From Ktedonobacter sp. SOSP1-85 (lineage in GTDB: Bacteria; Chloroflexota; Ktedonobacteria; Ktedonobacterales; Ktedonobacteraceae), in NCBI RefSeq assembly GCF_016587415.1, contig NZ_BNJI01000001.1, positions 5,805,501 to 5,869,500 on the forward strand: 64,000 nucleotides of DNA. Direction: 5' to 3'. Shown here in pieces: positions 16,460-26,049 of this stretch. How positions within the stretch are numbered: the stretch's first letter is position 1; every line of letters starts with the position of its first letter. The notes beneath the pieces were generated by a model. It saw nothing but the letters and a program-made list of their open reading frames with translations, was not told the DNA's origin and ran no database searches. The translations under genes were made by a program, and so were the position numbers.

Positions 16460-17808
16460 GCTGTCCCTCCCATCGTGCTCACATCACCTTCCATGCTCTT
16501 TGGAGAGGGTGGCCTCTGAGACGCCCCCATGTCTCGTAGAGGATTCACTGGGGAGGAGAGGGAGCCTTCATAGCTGACCTTGGCACAGTTGACCCAGGAT
16601 ATCAGGAAAAGTTGCCACGTTGCTTCAAGCAGCGTGGTGTCCTCTCCTTTGGGAAACAGGAACCAGACGGCCTTTGGGAGGCGTGCCTGACAGGCAGGGA
16701 GCATGTCTGGGTCCATCCAGGGATGGATGTCAGTGAGTACCTCCGTCCAGGGGGTTAAGATGAGATGGAGACAGTAGAGACGCGCTGGGTAGGCCACCTG
16801 ATCTTGCCGGGAGAACAGTTCGTCAAAGCATTGCCAGCGCATACGCAGAGCATAGCCATGGGCTTCAAAGCAGAGCTGGTTGACCAGGGTCATTGCCTCT
16901 TGCAACGAGCCCTCATCCTGCACCACCTGTCGGCCTCGCTCATATGACATACTTCCCAATGTCACCACGTGCCAGGGCCGTATGGCGAGCCGTGCGCGCA
17001 GCGTCTCTTCCTGGTGGGAACAGGAGGCCAGAGTATGCTGAAGCAAACCTACCGCATTGACCAGGAGTGTCCCTTCTCCCAGGCGAGAGAGGGGACCAAA
17101 GAGTATATCTGGGTCAGGATCTTCTTCTGGCTCATGCACTACTTCCCAGCAGGCATGAAGGACGCAGCGATCAAAGGTGAGCACCTCAGCGAGCAACGCA
17201 GGATCAGACCTGGCTCCCGTAAGCACCTCATGCAGCAGCTCACCTGTCCACCCACGCGCATCGGCTTCGAGCCAGAGTTGTTTGAGCGCGCGTTCTGTGC
17301 GTTCCATATCGGCACTGCCCACGATGGCAGATGTGGCGAGGCGCTGCTGCAAACATGCCTCCACTTCTTCTAAGAGCGCTGCGACGATCTCTTCAGAGAA
17401 GAGGTGCTCCATCTCCCACGCCTGCGCCAGGGCAATGGCACGTTTCCAGGTTGCTCGTTCTTCCTCCCACTCCTCTTCGAACGACGCATAGGGCAGCGTG
17501 GGGGGATACTGAGCATGAGCCAGTTCGTGGAGCAGGGTTCTCAGGGCCTGTTCCTCTGAAGCATCGGGGGAATACCAGACCCAGATGTCATGATCCTCGA
17601 TGGAATAGGCTCCCGCCGCGCGAAAATCAAGTTGCTGGCGAACTATCAGAAGATTGCTCACCACAATACCTGCGGCTCTGGCACACTCCCATAGGTGGAG
17701 AAACGCGTCAGGTGACGGATCGATCAAGGGGTCAGGTGCCTCTGGAGGAAGTGAGGCACGTAGTTCCTGGAGCTGATGGGTGAATGTGGAATGCGTACGG
17801 TTATTCAT
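16456..17808 (-). CDS. HExxH metallopeptidase-like protein of unknown function
   Basis: A 450-residue protein. Around residue 88 lies RTLLHELAHAQYPPTLPYASF, a zinc-binding HExxH, followed by EEEWEEERATWKRAI, which could supply the third ligand. This resembles ImmA/IrrE-type domains of mobile elements, preceded by the segment DHDIWVWYSPDASE. The rest is helical and I do not recognise it. It overlaps the TPR gene upstream and the DUF2695 gene downstream, forming a three-gene minus-strand operon. A regulator-cleaving role is a reasonable guess but unproven. Confidence 0.65.
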   Translation of the reverse strand: MNNRTHSTFTHQLQELRASLPPEAPDPLIDPSPDAFLHLWECARAAGIVVSNLLIVRQQLDFRAAGAYSIEDHDIWVWYSPDASEEQALRTLLHELAHAQYPPTLPYASFEEEWEEERATWKRAIALAQAWEMEHLFSEEIVAALLEEVEACLQQRLATSAIVGSADMERTERALKQLWLEADARGWTGELLHEVLTGARSDPALLAEVLTFDRCVLHACWEVVHEPEEDPDPDILFGPLSRLGEGTLLVNAVGLLQHTLASCSHQEETLRARLAIRPWHVVTLGSMSYERGRQVVQDEGSLQEAMTLVNQLCFEAHGYALRMRWQCFDELFSRQDQVAYPARLYCLHLILTPWTEVLTDIHPWMDPDMLPACQARLPKAVWFLFPKGEDTTLLEATWQLFLISWVNCAKVSYEGSLSSPVNPLRDMGASQRPPSPKSMEGDVSTMGGTA

Positions 17809-18703
17809 GCGCCGCTCTTCCTTTCGTCTTTATAGCAGGTGAGGTAGGTACAACAAGCTGTGTCCCCAGGCGTTGCATGACAACGAAGAGACAATCCGCT
17901 AGTTCCTGATCTTCTGGCATCTCGTGTAACGCTCGCCACAGATCCTGGTAAGCTGCCTGCCAGTGCTGCTGTTTGGCATGAAGTAATCCACGAATAGAAA
18001 AGAAACGAGGACACGTGGGTTGTAATTCGAGAGCGGCATTGAGATCCTCAATGGCTTCCTGGTGGAAGTGCAAGAGGGAACATACCCCGCCACGTTGGGC
18101 ATACAACTCTGCGTAGGCTTCAGCACGTTCTTCCTGTCGTGGCAGACCTGGATGATGGGTAGCAGGCAAAAGGATATCCGTGAGGATTCTGTGCGCTTTG
18201 TCCAGGCACCTCAGCTGAATGAGGACCTTCGCGTAGTACCAGGTACACGCCAGCAGGTCTCGTGTGTTTTTGTATGGCTGAAGGAGCATCAACGCTCGCT
18301 CCCAATGGGTGTGTGCCTCTGGATAGCGGTCCTGTTCCGTTGTAAGGATCGCGAGCACCAGGCAGGAGAGTCCTTCCATCAAGTCACTGGTGCTGTGCTC
18401 CGCAAGTGCGTGCAGGTCCTGCCGTGCCTGCTCAGGAGCCCCAAGCAGGGCATAGGCCGTTCTGCGTTGCAAGAGCAGGTACTGCGTGTGCTCCTGGTTT
18501 TTGTAAAAGCGTGTGCGAGGGCTGCACTGTAATTGCGATGACCAGGAGATCACTCGTGTGTAGAGGTGCGTGCGCTCAGATGAGCCATCATCGTTCACGT
18601 AGGAGAAGATCTCTGCGAGTGGATGGGTCGGATGTAAGGTAAGTGCCTGGGACAAGGCATATCCAACCTCTTCTGCCAGAGGGTGTGGTGATGATAAAGG
18701 CAT
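17801..18703 (-). CDS. TPR-repeat protein
   Basis: A helical protein of about 300 residues built from tetratricopeptide-like repeats. Examples are the segments AYALLGAPEQARQDLHALAE, AHTHWERALMLLQPYKN, HQEAIEDLNAALELQPTCPR and GLLHAKQQHWQAAYQDLWRAL. Such scaffolds bind partner proteins. ATG 18703 follows AGAAAGGACACG, whereas the longer frame from 18772 lacks a ribosome binding site. It is the first gene of the operon with the HExxH and DUF2695 genes. Confidence 0.75.
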   Translation of the reverse strand: MPLSSPHPLAEEVGYALSQALTLHPTHPLAEIFSYVNDDGSSERTHLYTRVISWSSQLQCSPRTRFYKNQEHTQYLLLQRRTAYALLGAPEQARQDLHALAEHSTSDLMEGLSCLVLAILTTEQDRYPEAHTHWERALMLLQPYKNTRDLLACTWYYAKVLIQLRCLDKAHRILTDILLPATHHPGLPRQEERAEAYAELYAQRGGVCSLLHFHQEAIEDLNAALELQPTCPRFFSIRGLLHAKQQHWQAAYQDLWRALHEMPEDQELADCLFVVMQRLGTQLVVPTSPAIKTKGRAAHE

Positions 18704-18936
18704 GATGTGATCGTGTCCTTTCTGAACAAAGAAAATGGTGGGTGCCAGTGAAAAAGGATGATAGCCTCCCAATGCGCAGAAGGCTGTCGTCTTGGTGTGA
18801 AACTATGTTGGGGAACGTTGCACGTTGAGAGGGCATGAGATATGCTCTGAGGAGAGAGCGTCGGAGGACTCCTGCTCCCTCTTCACTGTGCCTCTTCAGG
18901 AGATTAGCGAGATCGGACCCTGAAGAGGTTCTTTTG

Positions 18937-19352
18937 TTAGCGCAGATCCTCACGCTTCTGCTGGCACAGGTGTTCAATGGAAGCGAGTGCTTCGCGCATC
19001 TGCTCCAGCTTCTCGGGGCGAATGAAGTAGTAGCTATAGTTTCCCAGTCGTTTCACCCCCACGAGCCTTGAGAAGAGTAAGATGCGCAAATGATGTGAAA
19101 TGGTAGGCTGGCTGCGTGGAAGCCGTTCGACCAACTCATGGACACACAGGTTCCCCCTTCTTGCGCTATTAAGCGGAGGAGGTGAAACCGGATGGGATTG
19201 GCGAGAGCCTCAAGGAGCAGCAAAAGAGGCTCATTCTCTTCCAACTCGTCCTCTCCCCAGACCTCGATTTCACGTTGCTGCGAGGCCGTATCTGTTGCAA
19301 GATGAATAAGAGAGCAAGGTGCATGCTCTTCCTGTTGGTGATGCGTTGTCAT
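18937..19352 (-). pseudogene. ArsR-type winged-helix regulator, frameshifted
   Basis: The 5' frame encodes LLLLLEALANPIRFHLLRLI and the 3' frame LVERLPRSQPTISHHLRILL then LVGVKRLGNYSYYFIRPEKL. Together they make a complete ArsR-type HTH regulator of about 138 residues. The frames meet at a run of five G (minus strand) at 19153-19157; a sixth G would restore EGGNLCVHELVERLP. Either the gene is recently dead or the assembly lost one base in the run. The start is ATG 19352, after AAAGGA. Confidence 0.78.
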
Positions 19353-19454
19353 GGGTCTTATCCTTTCTTTTATGTGACTAGGTGTTGTGATAAGCATGAA
19401 TGGTGTTCGAGGAGCGAGAGAGGCGGGCCACGGCACTGGAGAAGGAGGAAGCCA

Positions 19455-20231
19455 TTATTCCTCATGAGCAGCGGGTCCCAGCTTTTGCTGTGAAGGTTGG
19501 CTCAGGCTGGAGGGAAGGTGGAGCGAAGGCAGGGGATATGGGGTGACTTCGAGAGGACGTGTTGCATAAAAAGTGGTCAGTTTCGCGACGCGTCTGGTGA
19601 GTGCGCGATTGACTGCGGGGGGAAGGTGTTCTCGCTGCTGCCAGTCGGTGAGTGCTGCCAACCGATGGAGTCGTGGTAGCAGAAGACGGGGAAGGATGTG
19701 CAATGGCGTGGGTGGGAGCGGAAAGCTCCAGATAACGTAGCCTGTGCAGGTACTCACCTGGCAGCGACGTGTTCTCACCCCTCCTTCTATCTTCACGAGA
19801 AACTGATCGGTGTAGCGCCAGGTGCGAAATCCGTGAGGAGTGAGTGTCTTTGGAGGTGTTGATGGCGCTGGTGGAATATGGGCGAAGTCGAGCCATTGGC
19901 GTCGCCACTCTTTCTGCCACCACTGGGCGAGCTGCTGTTCCATCTCGTCATTGAAAGGGGTCAGGACGATGTCGCGATAGGGCAGAAAGAAGCGAGAGGG
20001 CTGAGGGAGGAGACCAAGGGGCTGGAAGAGACGTTTGACCGTGTCAAAGCCCTCGATATGGGCGAGCACCTGCTCAGGAAAGACGTGTCGGTAGCCGTGT
20101 TCCTGGTCCGTTACGTGGGATGGGTCACTGGTAAACTCTATGAACCAGGCCTGGGCAGTATGCCTGTAGACGCCGGTAAAGGCCTCGATTTCTTGGAGTA
20201 AAAAGCGATAGCGTGCATCTTCTCGACGCAT
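19455..20231 (-). CDS. Hypothetical protein
   Basis: A 258-residue basic protein I do not recognise. It starts MRREDARYRFLLQEIEAFTG after AAGGAG; an upstream frame to 20318 has no ribosome binding site. Tryptophan and proline are frequent and no membrane segment is present. It follows the recombinase gene in the same direction but is separated from it by a terminator. Confidence 0.6.
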   Translation of the reverse strand: MRREDARYRFLLQEIEAFTGVYRHTAQAWFIEFTSDPSHVTDQEHGYRHVFPEQVLAHIEGFDTVKRLFQPLGLLPQPSRFFLPYRDIVLTPFNDEMEQQLAQWWQKEWRRQWLDFAHIPPAPSTPPKTLTPHGFRTWRYTDQFLVKIEGGVRTRRCQVSTCTGYVIWSFPLPPTPLHILPRLLLPRLHRLAALTDWQQREHLPPAVNRALTRRVAKLTTFYATRPLEVTPYPLPSLHLPSSLSQPSQQKLGPAAHEE

Positions 20232-20273
20232 AGCACATTCTCCTTGTTGTATGTCAAAAAAGACATGAAAAAA

Positions 20274-20312
20274 CTGGCTCACCCACCTGCATTGGCAGGC
20301 GGATGAGCCAGT
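20274..20312 (-). terminator. Terminator hairpin after the recombinase gene
   Basis: CTGGCTCA with an extended arm (CCACCTGC) pairs with GCAGGCGG and TGAGCCAG with small mismatches. A run of adenines (AAAAA) lies just to the left on the plus strand, giving a uridine run for minus-strand transcription. Confidence 0.65.
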
Positions 20313-20378
20313 GAACACGAAGAAAACGCGATGGAATCTCTATGAACAGGAGCCTTGTTGTTCCTGGGAGGTGTCTGC

Positions 20379-21234
20379 TTAGCGCAGGTAGTAGGTCAGG
20401 ACCACGTCTCGACGGTTATGTCCAAGCGCTCGCGAGACCGCCAGTACTGCCTCCTCGTCCAGGATGCCACGTGGAAGCCGACCAGAGGCAGGGGGAAGGG
20501 GCAGCCCTGAGAGTTGCTGATAGAGCGCCTGCGCATACTGCCGACGGTAGGCGTGGATATCGAGGTGACTGGGGATATGAGCAAAGACCTGCTCCTCTTC
20601 ATTTTTTCCTTGCACCAGGCTGAGCACTGTTGCTTCTTGTCCTGATATGACCGGGACTTGGCGCACTTTTCCCCCCTTCCCCTGCACGTGAATTACGACG
20701 TGTCCATCCAGTTGTTCCTGGACCCGTCCAACCCGGAGCATTCTCACTTCGCGCCGCCGTAATCCGGTCACGCCAATAAAGGCAAGGAAGGGTTGCCAAT
20801 GCTCAGGTTGAAAATGGGGTGAGGGCTGTTCCTCGTGCACAAGAGACTGACGAGAACGACGAATGGCTTCCCGGTGACGTGGTGGAAGTGGAACCTGTTC
20901 AGCCAGGAGTGGGGACCCGAAGAAGAGCCGTAAGGCGCTGCGCTCGGTGGCCAGGGTCCAGGGGCTGTAGCCTTCCTGCACGTTGATCGACGTCGGCCAG
21001 GCGTTTGGTCCCGTAGGTTGCTCGGCACCAGCGCAAAAAGCGCATCACCATGTCCTGGTAGGTGGCCCGCGTCTGATAGGAGTGCATCTTCCCATCAGAA
21101 AACGACCAGAAGCGCTCGCCGCGCGCGTGGGCCTGTGCTTTGGCATCAGCACGGCTTTGTCCAAGGGCCATCAAGCTGTCGAAGCGTTGAAGGGCTTCAT
21201 AGAGGAGCCCTGGTCGTTTTCCCATGGTGTACAC
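20379..21234 (-). pseudogene. Tyrosine recombinase/integrase, frameshifted
   Basis: The upstream frame (21234 to about 20985) holds an N-terminal SAM-like domain (MHSYQTRATYQDMVMRFLRW). The downstream frame holds the catalytic domain: arginine in GVTGLRRREVRML, lysine in QGKGGKVRQVPV, box II in HAYRRQYAQALYQQL, ALGHNRRD, and the tyrosine in VVLTYYLR. The frames join near 20985-20990, where one extra base (or two missing) lies between GACGTC and AACGTGCAGG. Integrity would make it the integrase of the surrounding element. A LexA-like box lies about 335 bases upstream. Confidence 0.8.
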
Positions 21235-21567
21235 ACATCCTGCTTCAGTCGAAAGGCATAGTTTCCCCTAGGAGAGGAAGGGGTCCGTTCAGTACTTCCG
21301 AAGCGGTATGCAGGTACCCGGAGGCACCATGCCAGGCGGGATGAAGACAGGGAGATGCTCCGTTTTCTCTCGAACATCCTCTTTGTCTGTTTATTCTTCC
21401 ATCGGAAGAGACCCAGACAACAAGATGCTGCTGTCTTCTCTCGGGTGTGCAGCCAGGGAGCAGGGCTACGACCTGGCGCACGTGCAGTGCCAGGAGACCT
21501 GGGCGAATGGAGGAACTCAACATCCACCCAGGGATCCCTTCTTATGCACTGCGGTTCTCACGAAGGA
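21235..21567. other. Region between recombinase and csrA
   Basis: No convincing gene. It probably contains the promoter region of the recombinase. Several overlapping short frames on both strands lack homology and ribosome binding sites. Confidence 0.4.
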
Positions 21568-21579
21568 GAACACATGTTC
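21568..21579. promoter_or_regulatory. LexA-like box inside nested palindromes
   Basis: GAAC-ACAT-GTTC matches the Gram-positive-type LexA consensus GAACNNNNGTTC. It is the centre of a larger palindrome (GGAGAACA, CA, TGTTCTCC), which is itself bracketed by GTTCTCAC at 21554 and GTGAGAAC at 21593. A TATAAT sequence sits at 21583. The position upstream of a recombinase suggests SOS-controlled mobility, but this is inference from pattern only. Confidence 0.5.
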
Positions 21580-21670
21580 TCCTATAATACGGGTGAGAAC
21601 AGGCTATGGTTACATGTTTCTCCTCTCTTTCTCAAAAAACGGCTTTTCAATTGAAAAGAGAACAAGCGCC

Positions 21671-21862
21671 TCACTCTGGCTTGGTGACGGGAGGCTTCGA
21701 GAGGAGTGGTTGCCGCTGCAATAATTCCTCGCGCACGATCGTGACCTCGGGAGGAGCGGTGATACCGAGTTTGGCTCGTCCTTCATCCACCTCAAGGACT
21801 TCAATGAGAATATTCCCCGCGAGGATGACTCGCTCCCCTTTCTTGCGTCGTATGACTAGCAT
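21671..21862 (-). CDS. csrA: CsrA family carbon storage regulator
   Basis: A 63-residue RNA-binding protein. MLVIRRKKGERVILAGNILI is the start of CsrA, including the beta-strand that contacts GGA motifs, and EVTIVREELLQRQ contains the conserved Val-x-Arg-Glu-Glu segment. As a dimer CsrA binds GGA-containing mRNA leaders and alters translation. Its ATG overlaps the stop of the preceding hypothetical gene (ATGCTAG), implying coupling. Finding it inside an accessory region suggests an element-borne copy rather than the host regulator. Confidence 0.93.
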   Translation of the reverse strand: MLVIRRKKGERVILAGNILIEVLEVDEGRAKLGITAPPEVTIVREELLQRQPLLSKPPVTKPE

Positions 21863-23437
21863 GATGGTTCCCTTCTTTTTTCTCTGTTCTCACTCACTGA
21901 TGATGATTGCATCGACTGGTGCGCATTCGACGTTTCCTGTTCTGGAAGCACAGGGGACGTTTCGTAGGCGCTGGCAACGGCTTTTTTGATGACCTGCTGC
22001 TTGCGCCGCTCGGGGCGAAGCAGCGGGACCCACTTGGGTTCGAGGTGCTTGACGGTGACCTCTCCCTCTCGGCGGGTGCCATCCTTGCGCGTTGGATAGC
22101 TACGGGTAAAGGTGTCGATGATCCGCTGTTCATAAATCAGGTCTTCAGGTTGGGCCTGGGCCAGCCAATTCTGACGTTTCGGGAGGTTTGTGTTTTCTGT
22201 CACGTCGTTTGTGCGAACCATGGGAGGCTTTTCCGAGAGGTCATAGGTGATTTTGATGTACGTCCTGCTGTGTGTCACCCATTTGTCTTTCGGTTTCCCT
22301 TTGCCTCGCTTGCGAGGCACCAGTTCTTTGGTCTGGTAGGATGCGATATGAGCCGGAAATTCTGGAACCTGTGGGGTGCGCGCATAGCGTTTGTGTAGCA
22401 TCCCAGCTGCGATGGCAAGCCATCGTGTCCACGCGAACACCTGGCTCATATATTGGTCTTCCGGTAGCACCCAACACGCGTACTGCGTATCGTACGACAG
22501 GCGCAAGAGCACCGCCGCGTTCTCGCCGATGACATCAATGTTCCAGCGAGCGGCTTCTTGGCCAAGGATTTGATGCGCCTGAAACCACGCGACCAGATCC
22601 TCGCGTGGATCAATGAGCCTGTTCAGCTCCAGCTCGGGGTAGCGAGGATAGATAAACACAGCCCGCACGCGACCAAGAGGATCGGGTTGCGGTTCATCAA
22701 ACTCGATCCAGAGGCGTTGATCCGTCTGGAAGAGGTCTGTGACCAGGGTATTGTAGTGGGCCAGTTGACCATCAGCCGTTGTCCAGCCCTGACGTATGCA
22801 GAACTCCTCGATGGCTTGGACCAGATCCTGATACATTTGCCTGGCCGAAGCTGTCCAGAGCCAGAGCTGGGCATGCTCCAGCATCTGGCAAAAGATGCTG
22901 GCTTGAAAGGGGTCAGCCTGTGGTAAGGGGATGCCCGACGTAATCCGCTCTCCAGCGAACATCATTTTGAAGACCTCAACGAAGGGTTTCCCCTCTGCGA
23001 GGATGGTCTCAATCGTAGCGATCCAGGCCTGGTGACGCTGGTCTCGCTCTTCCTGAGAAAGGGGGTGGCATCATCAAAGACCACGGGGCGATACTGATGA
23101 GAGACATGTGATCTTCCATACTGTGTGTCCTTCGCAATCTCATGTTCCTTGCCCAAGCGTGCACGAACGAGGGCATCAAGGAATGTCTCCTCAAGCGTGA
23201 GGAAGGGGCATAGGGCGTGAGAGCGGCTTCAAGACGCTCCTGCTCACGTTCAGAAGGGACCGTCGAACCCAGGCAAAAGATGACGGTATAGTAGTTGCCA
23301 CCAGCCATATACGTGTTGACGGTGAGCGTCATGTTGATGGTGGAGACGAGTTTCTCAAGTGTGGCGAAGAGCGTTTTTTGCTCGCGACGACCAGGTACCT
23401 GGACCGCACGATACCAACTGGGAAGAAGAAATTCCGT
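21856..23437 (-). pseudogene. Hypothetical protein of about 525 residues, split by two frameshifts
   Basis: The longest intact piece is 21856-22965 (369 codons, with LSYDTQYACWVLPEDQYMSQ and a basic C-terminus). Coding continues upstream in two other frames to MTEFLLPSWYRAVQVPGRRE at 23437. Joining them needs one base added to the C run near 23209-23212 (giving YAPFLTLEETFLDALVRARL) and one to the C run near 23064-23068 (giving DDATPLSQEERDQRHQAW). Both are run-length losses. I do not recognise the family. It is translationally coupled to csrA. Confidence 0.62.
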
Positions 23438-23642
23438 CATAACGACACGGACTCCTTTCCAAAACACACACTCTCTCCATTGACTCTTTTGTGGCGCATG
23501 GCTCGTAGAGCTCCATGGCGACAGGGAAGAGCAATGGGAGAGAGTGAAACAATTACACAAACACGAGGGATTGAGGCGCGTGTGGAAGGTGGTGAACGGG
23601 CAGTGGGAATGGGCGAAGAGCCCTGGCGATCTGGCGCAGCCA

Positions 23643-24545
23643 TTAGCGAGGCTCATCCCATTGTGCGGCCTCAAAGACCCGAGGCAAGAGACGTTGCCAG
23701 AGGGCATAGAGAGGAAAGATGGAGGCAGGCTCTTCCTGTGGGAGGAGCACTGCCAGGAGCAAGACCAGGGGATAGCGCGTCAAAAGAGCCTTGCTCAGTG
23801 TCGTGGGTGGATGCCAGAGAAAGCCTTGCCAGCACATCCCTGGCGCAGGCTCGATCAAGCGCTCTAGATGTGCCAGGTGAGAAGCACCTAGTGCTTCACA
23901 TTCATCTGTCCTTGGAGGAGGAAGGGTGCGCTCCACCCAGCGCAATTGCCATGAGACGGCATCCAACTCGCCTGGCATATCTGTCTGCCAGGTGAGCATG
24001 GCATCTCCCATCTGTGCCAGCGACCATGCCACTTCATCTGGCGCGCGTTCTGCCATTGCAAACACAGAGGCCATGGGGGTGGTGTCTCGTGCAGAGCGTC
24101 TGTCGGCCAGGGTGACCGGACCCAGGTCGGTGGCCGGAGGCTCAGAGGAGGCAGTGGCAGCATCGGGGAGCGCATGCCAGAGAACCTGGGTACCTACACG
24201 ACCTGGATAGGCATCAATGATACAGACCGCTCCCAGACAGCCCGGGCAGATCCGCATGGGTAGCTCATGAAAGGTGCCATCCCTGCGCATCGGGGCGTGT
24301 AACTGATGCCCGATCCGAGCTGCCTGCTCCGGGGCAAGTTGGAGGAAGAAGAGCCGATGATCAGCCTGCCACCACGGAAAGGCACAGCGGGGACACCACC
24401 AGAGAACCTGCCTCCCGCCATATACGGTCTCAGAGAAGAGTTGGGAGAACTCTCTGCCCAGCAACACCTGTTGTTGAACACGAAAATCGTCATAGTGGGG
24501 CGGAATCGCATTGAAAACATCATCGAGGGATGATACACTAAACAT
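23643..24545 (-). CDS. Hypothetical protein with two CxxC-type clusters
   Basis: A 300-residue protein. Around residue 52 it has LWWCPRCAFPWWQ and around residue 99 ICPGCLGAVCI, which together could form a zinc-binding site. The C-terminal half is helical and leucine-rich with no recognisable motif. It is in line with the downstream split gene and csrA and may be transcribed with them. The start at 24545 is the only one that keeps the conserved-looking N-terminus; the ribosome binding site is AAAGGATTC. Confidence 0.62.
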   Translation of the reverse strand: MFSVSSLDDVFNAIPPHYDDFRVQQQVLLGREFSQLFSETVYGGRQVLWWCPRCAFPWWQADHRLFFLQLAPEQAARIGHQLHAPMRRDGTFHELPMRICPGCLGAVCIIDAYPGRVGTQVLWHALPDAATASSEPPATDLGPVTLADRRSARDTTPMASVFAMAERAPDEVAWSLAQMGDAMLTWQTDMPGELDAVSWQLRWVERTLPPPRTDECEALGASHLAHLERLIEPAPGMCWQGFLWHPPTTLSKALLTRYPLVLLLAVLLPQEEPASIFPLYALWQRLLPRVFEAAQWDEPR

Positions 24546-24591
24546 GAATCGCAGAATCCTTTCTTTTCCGCGTGAGAAGAGAGGACTGAAG

Positions 24592-24633
24592 GAACACCCA
24601 ACGTATTGGTAGTACGTTGGGTGTTTTTTTTGT
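24592..24633 (+). terminator. Intrinsic terminator with no plus-strand gene in front
   Basis: ACACCCAACGTA pairs with TACGTTGGGTGT and eight T follow on the plus strand. All nearby genes are on the minus strand, so the terminator may end an unannotated small RNA or antisense transcript. Confidence 0.7.
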
Positions 24634-24719
24634 TTATTCTCATCGTTCTCTTTCTCACGCGATCATACCGACGTAAGGTCGATGCATAATCTTATCCACT
24701 ATCTGTGGTTGTGAACACG

Positions 24720-25064
24720 CTACATGAATGAATGGGGAGCCCTCTGTGTGGGCGTATGAGATGGGTGTGGTGACGCAGTTTGAACCGTTCCAGTGACCAG
24801 CAGCAGGCTTCGCCATTCAAGCGGGGTGAGCTGTTTTTGCCTGGCAGCAGGATGCCCAGGGGGAACCTGGAGACATGCTAAAGGACCCTGTTGGGTCCAC
24901 CAGACCCGGTGAATGGGGAAAGAGCTGATCCGGGGAAGCAGGAGTGAGCCATGCACCTGGAGAACGTGATTGAGGTGCCTGGTAGCCACGGCATAATCGA
25001 GCGAATACCCCGTGTGTGGGACATGACCCGGAAATGACCATGAAGTGCCTGGGTGATGTGACAT
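24720..25064 (-). CDS. Hypothetical protein, uncertain
   Basis: A 114-codon frame starting MSHHPGTSWSFPGHVPHTGY. Histidine and proline are frequent. There is a purine-rich GGAAAGGACGG upstream, at the edge of useful spacing. No family is recognisable, so coding status rests on the position between two minus-strand genes. Confidence 0.4.
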   Translation of the reverse strand: MSHHPGTSWSFPGHVPHTGYSLDYAVATRHLNHVLQVHGSLLLPRISSFPIHRVWWTQQGPLACLQVPPGHPAARQKQLTPLEWRSLLLVTGTVQTASPHPSHTPTQRAPHSFM

Positions 25065-25238
25065 GAGAAGACCGTCCTTTCCTTGCTTCCCAGACCAGAC
25101 AGCGAGAGAGACACGCGCTGGCGATGGGGAGCAAAAAGGGTATCCTGCTCACCCCTGACGATCTGAGCAGGATACCGGGTGAGATGAAGAACGAGAACCA
25201 GGAGGAGCATGGCGTGGGGGAATGGGAAGAGCTGAGAA

Positions 25239-25940
25239 TCACCCCTCCTGGGAATGATGAGGTTTAGTGCAGGGTGCAGGCTCTGAGGCATTGATGAGGA
25301 CCTGCACGATGGATGGATACGTACACAGTGCCCAGACTAGACGCCTGTGCACGCTTCCTTGGACGAGCAAGGCGAGCCACAACAGCAGGGCTCCATTGAT
25401 GAGCAGACTCGTGACCCACCACATCGGAGAAAAGAGCCCAACGATGAGAATGGTCAGTGTCAGGAACAGACATCCAACGACGACCAGGATATTGAGCCTG
25501 AGGATGACTCCCAAAACGAGCAGGTCTATTCCTAAGAGGGCACAGCTCACCACTGCGGCCCAGGGAGAAGAGAGGAGCCATCCCCTTGCTCCTATGCTTA
25601 TGCCAAAGAGGAAGCCCTCGACGATCCAGGTGATGTGTTGTCGTTCGCGATGCTGGAGTACTGCCTCAAGTGCTGGATGTTCCCTTCGCGCATGCTCAAG
25701 GGTTCCAGAGAGAAGCGTGCGGCTCAGGCGAACAAGGAGATAGAAGACAAGCAGGAGTATCCCCAGTCCGGTGAGCAGCAGCCCAACCAGCAGGTATTCG
25801 GCTGGAAGTAGAAATTGCTCTGTTGAGATGCGAAGGGCTGCTTCGCTCAAGAGCAGAAACCAGAACAGCAGGATCAGTGAGCCGCTCCACTGATGGAGCG
25901 GTGAGGAAGGGACATGGACCGGTGTCGTATCAGAAGACAT
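25239..25940 (-). CDS. Multi-spanning membrane protein of unknown function
   Basis: A 233-residue protein with about six hydrophobic segments. These include SLILLFWFLLLSEAAL, LLVGLLLTGLGILLLVFYLL, AAVVSCALLGIDLLVLGVIL and VVVGCLFLTLTILIVGLF. The start at 25940 follows AAAGGAGGTCACGCT, a near-perfect ribosome binding site; the longer frame to 26201 is unsupported. A bidirectional terminator separates it from the upstream gene, so it is transcribed alone. Confidence 0.75.
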   Translation of the reverse strand: MSSDTTPVHVPSSPLHQWSGSLILLFWFLLLSEAALRISTEQFLLPAEYLLVGLLLTGLGILLLVFYLLVRLSRTLLSGTLEHARREHPALEAVLQHRERQHITWIVEGFLFGISIGARGWLLSSPWAAVVSCALLGIDLLVLGVILRLNILVVVGCLFLTLTILIVGLFSPMWWVTSLLINGALLLWLALLVQGSVHRRLVWALCTYPSIVQVLINASEPAPCTKPHHSQEG

Positions 25941-25976
25941 AGCGTGACCTCCTTTGTTCTTCAAGGGGAAGAACAG

Positions 25977-26036
25977 CAAAAAACGCAGCCCATCCTTCTC
26001 GCGAGGGAGAAGGCGTTGGGACTGCGTTTTTCGAAG
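25977..26036. terminator. Bidirectional terminator
   Basis: AAAAACGCAG and CCTTCTC on the left pair with GAGAAGG and CTGCGTTTTT on the right, giving a long stem with A and T tracts on both sides. It ends the minus-strand gene at 26050. Confidence 0.72.
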
Positions 26037-26049
26037 ACAATAAAGAGAA

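Noticed and set aside
19455..20318. Longer start of the hypothetical gene at 20318
   Set aside because: The extra 29 codons overlap a terminator and lack a ribosome binding site; ATG 20231 is better supported.
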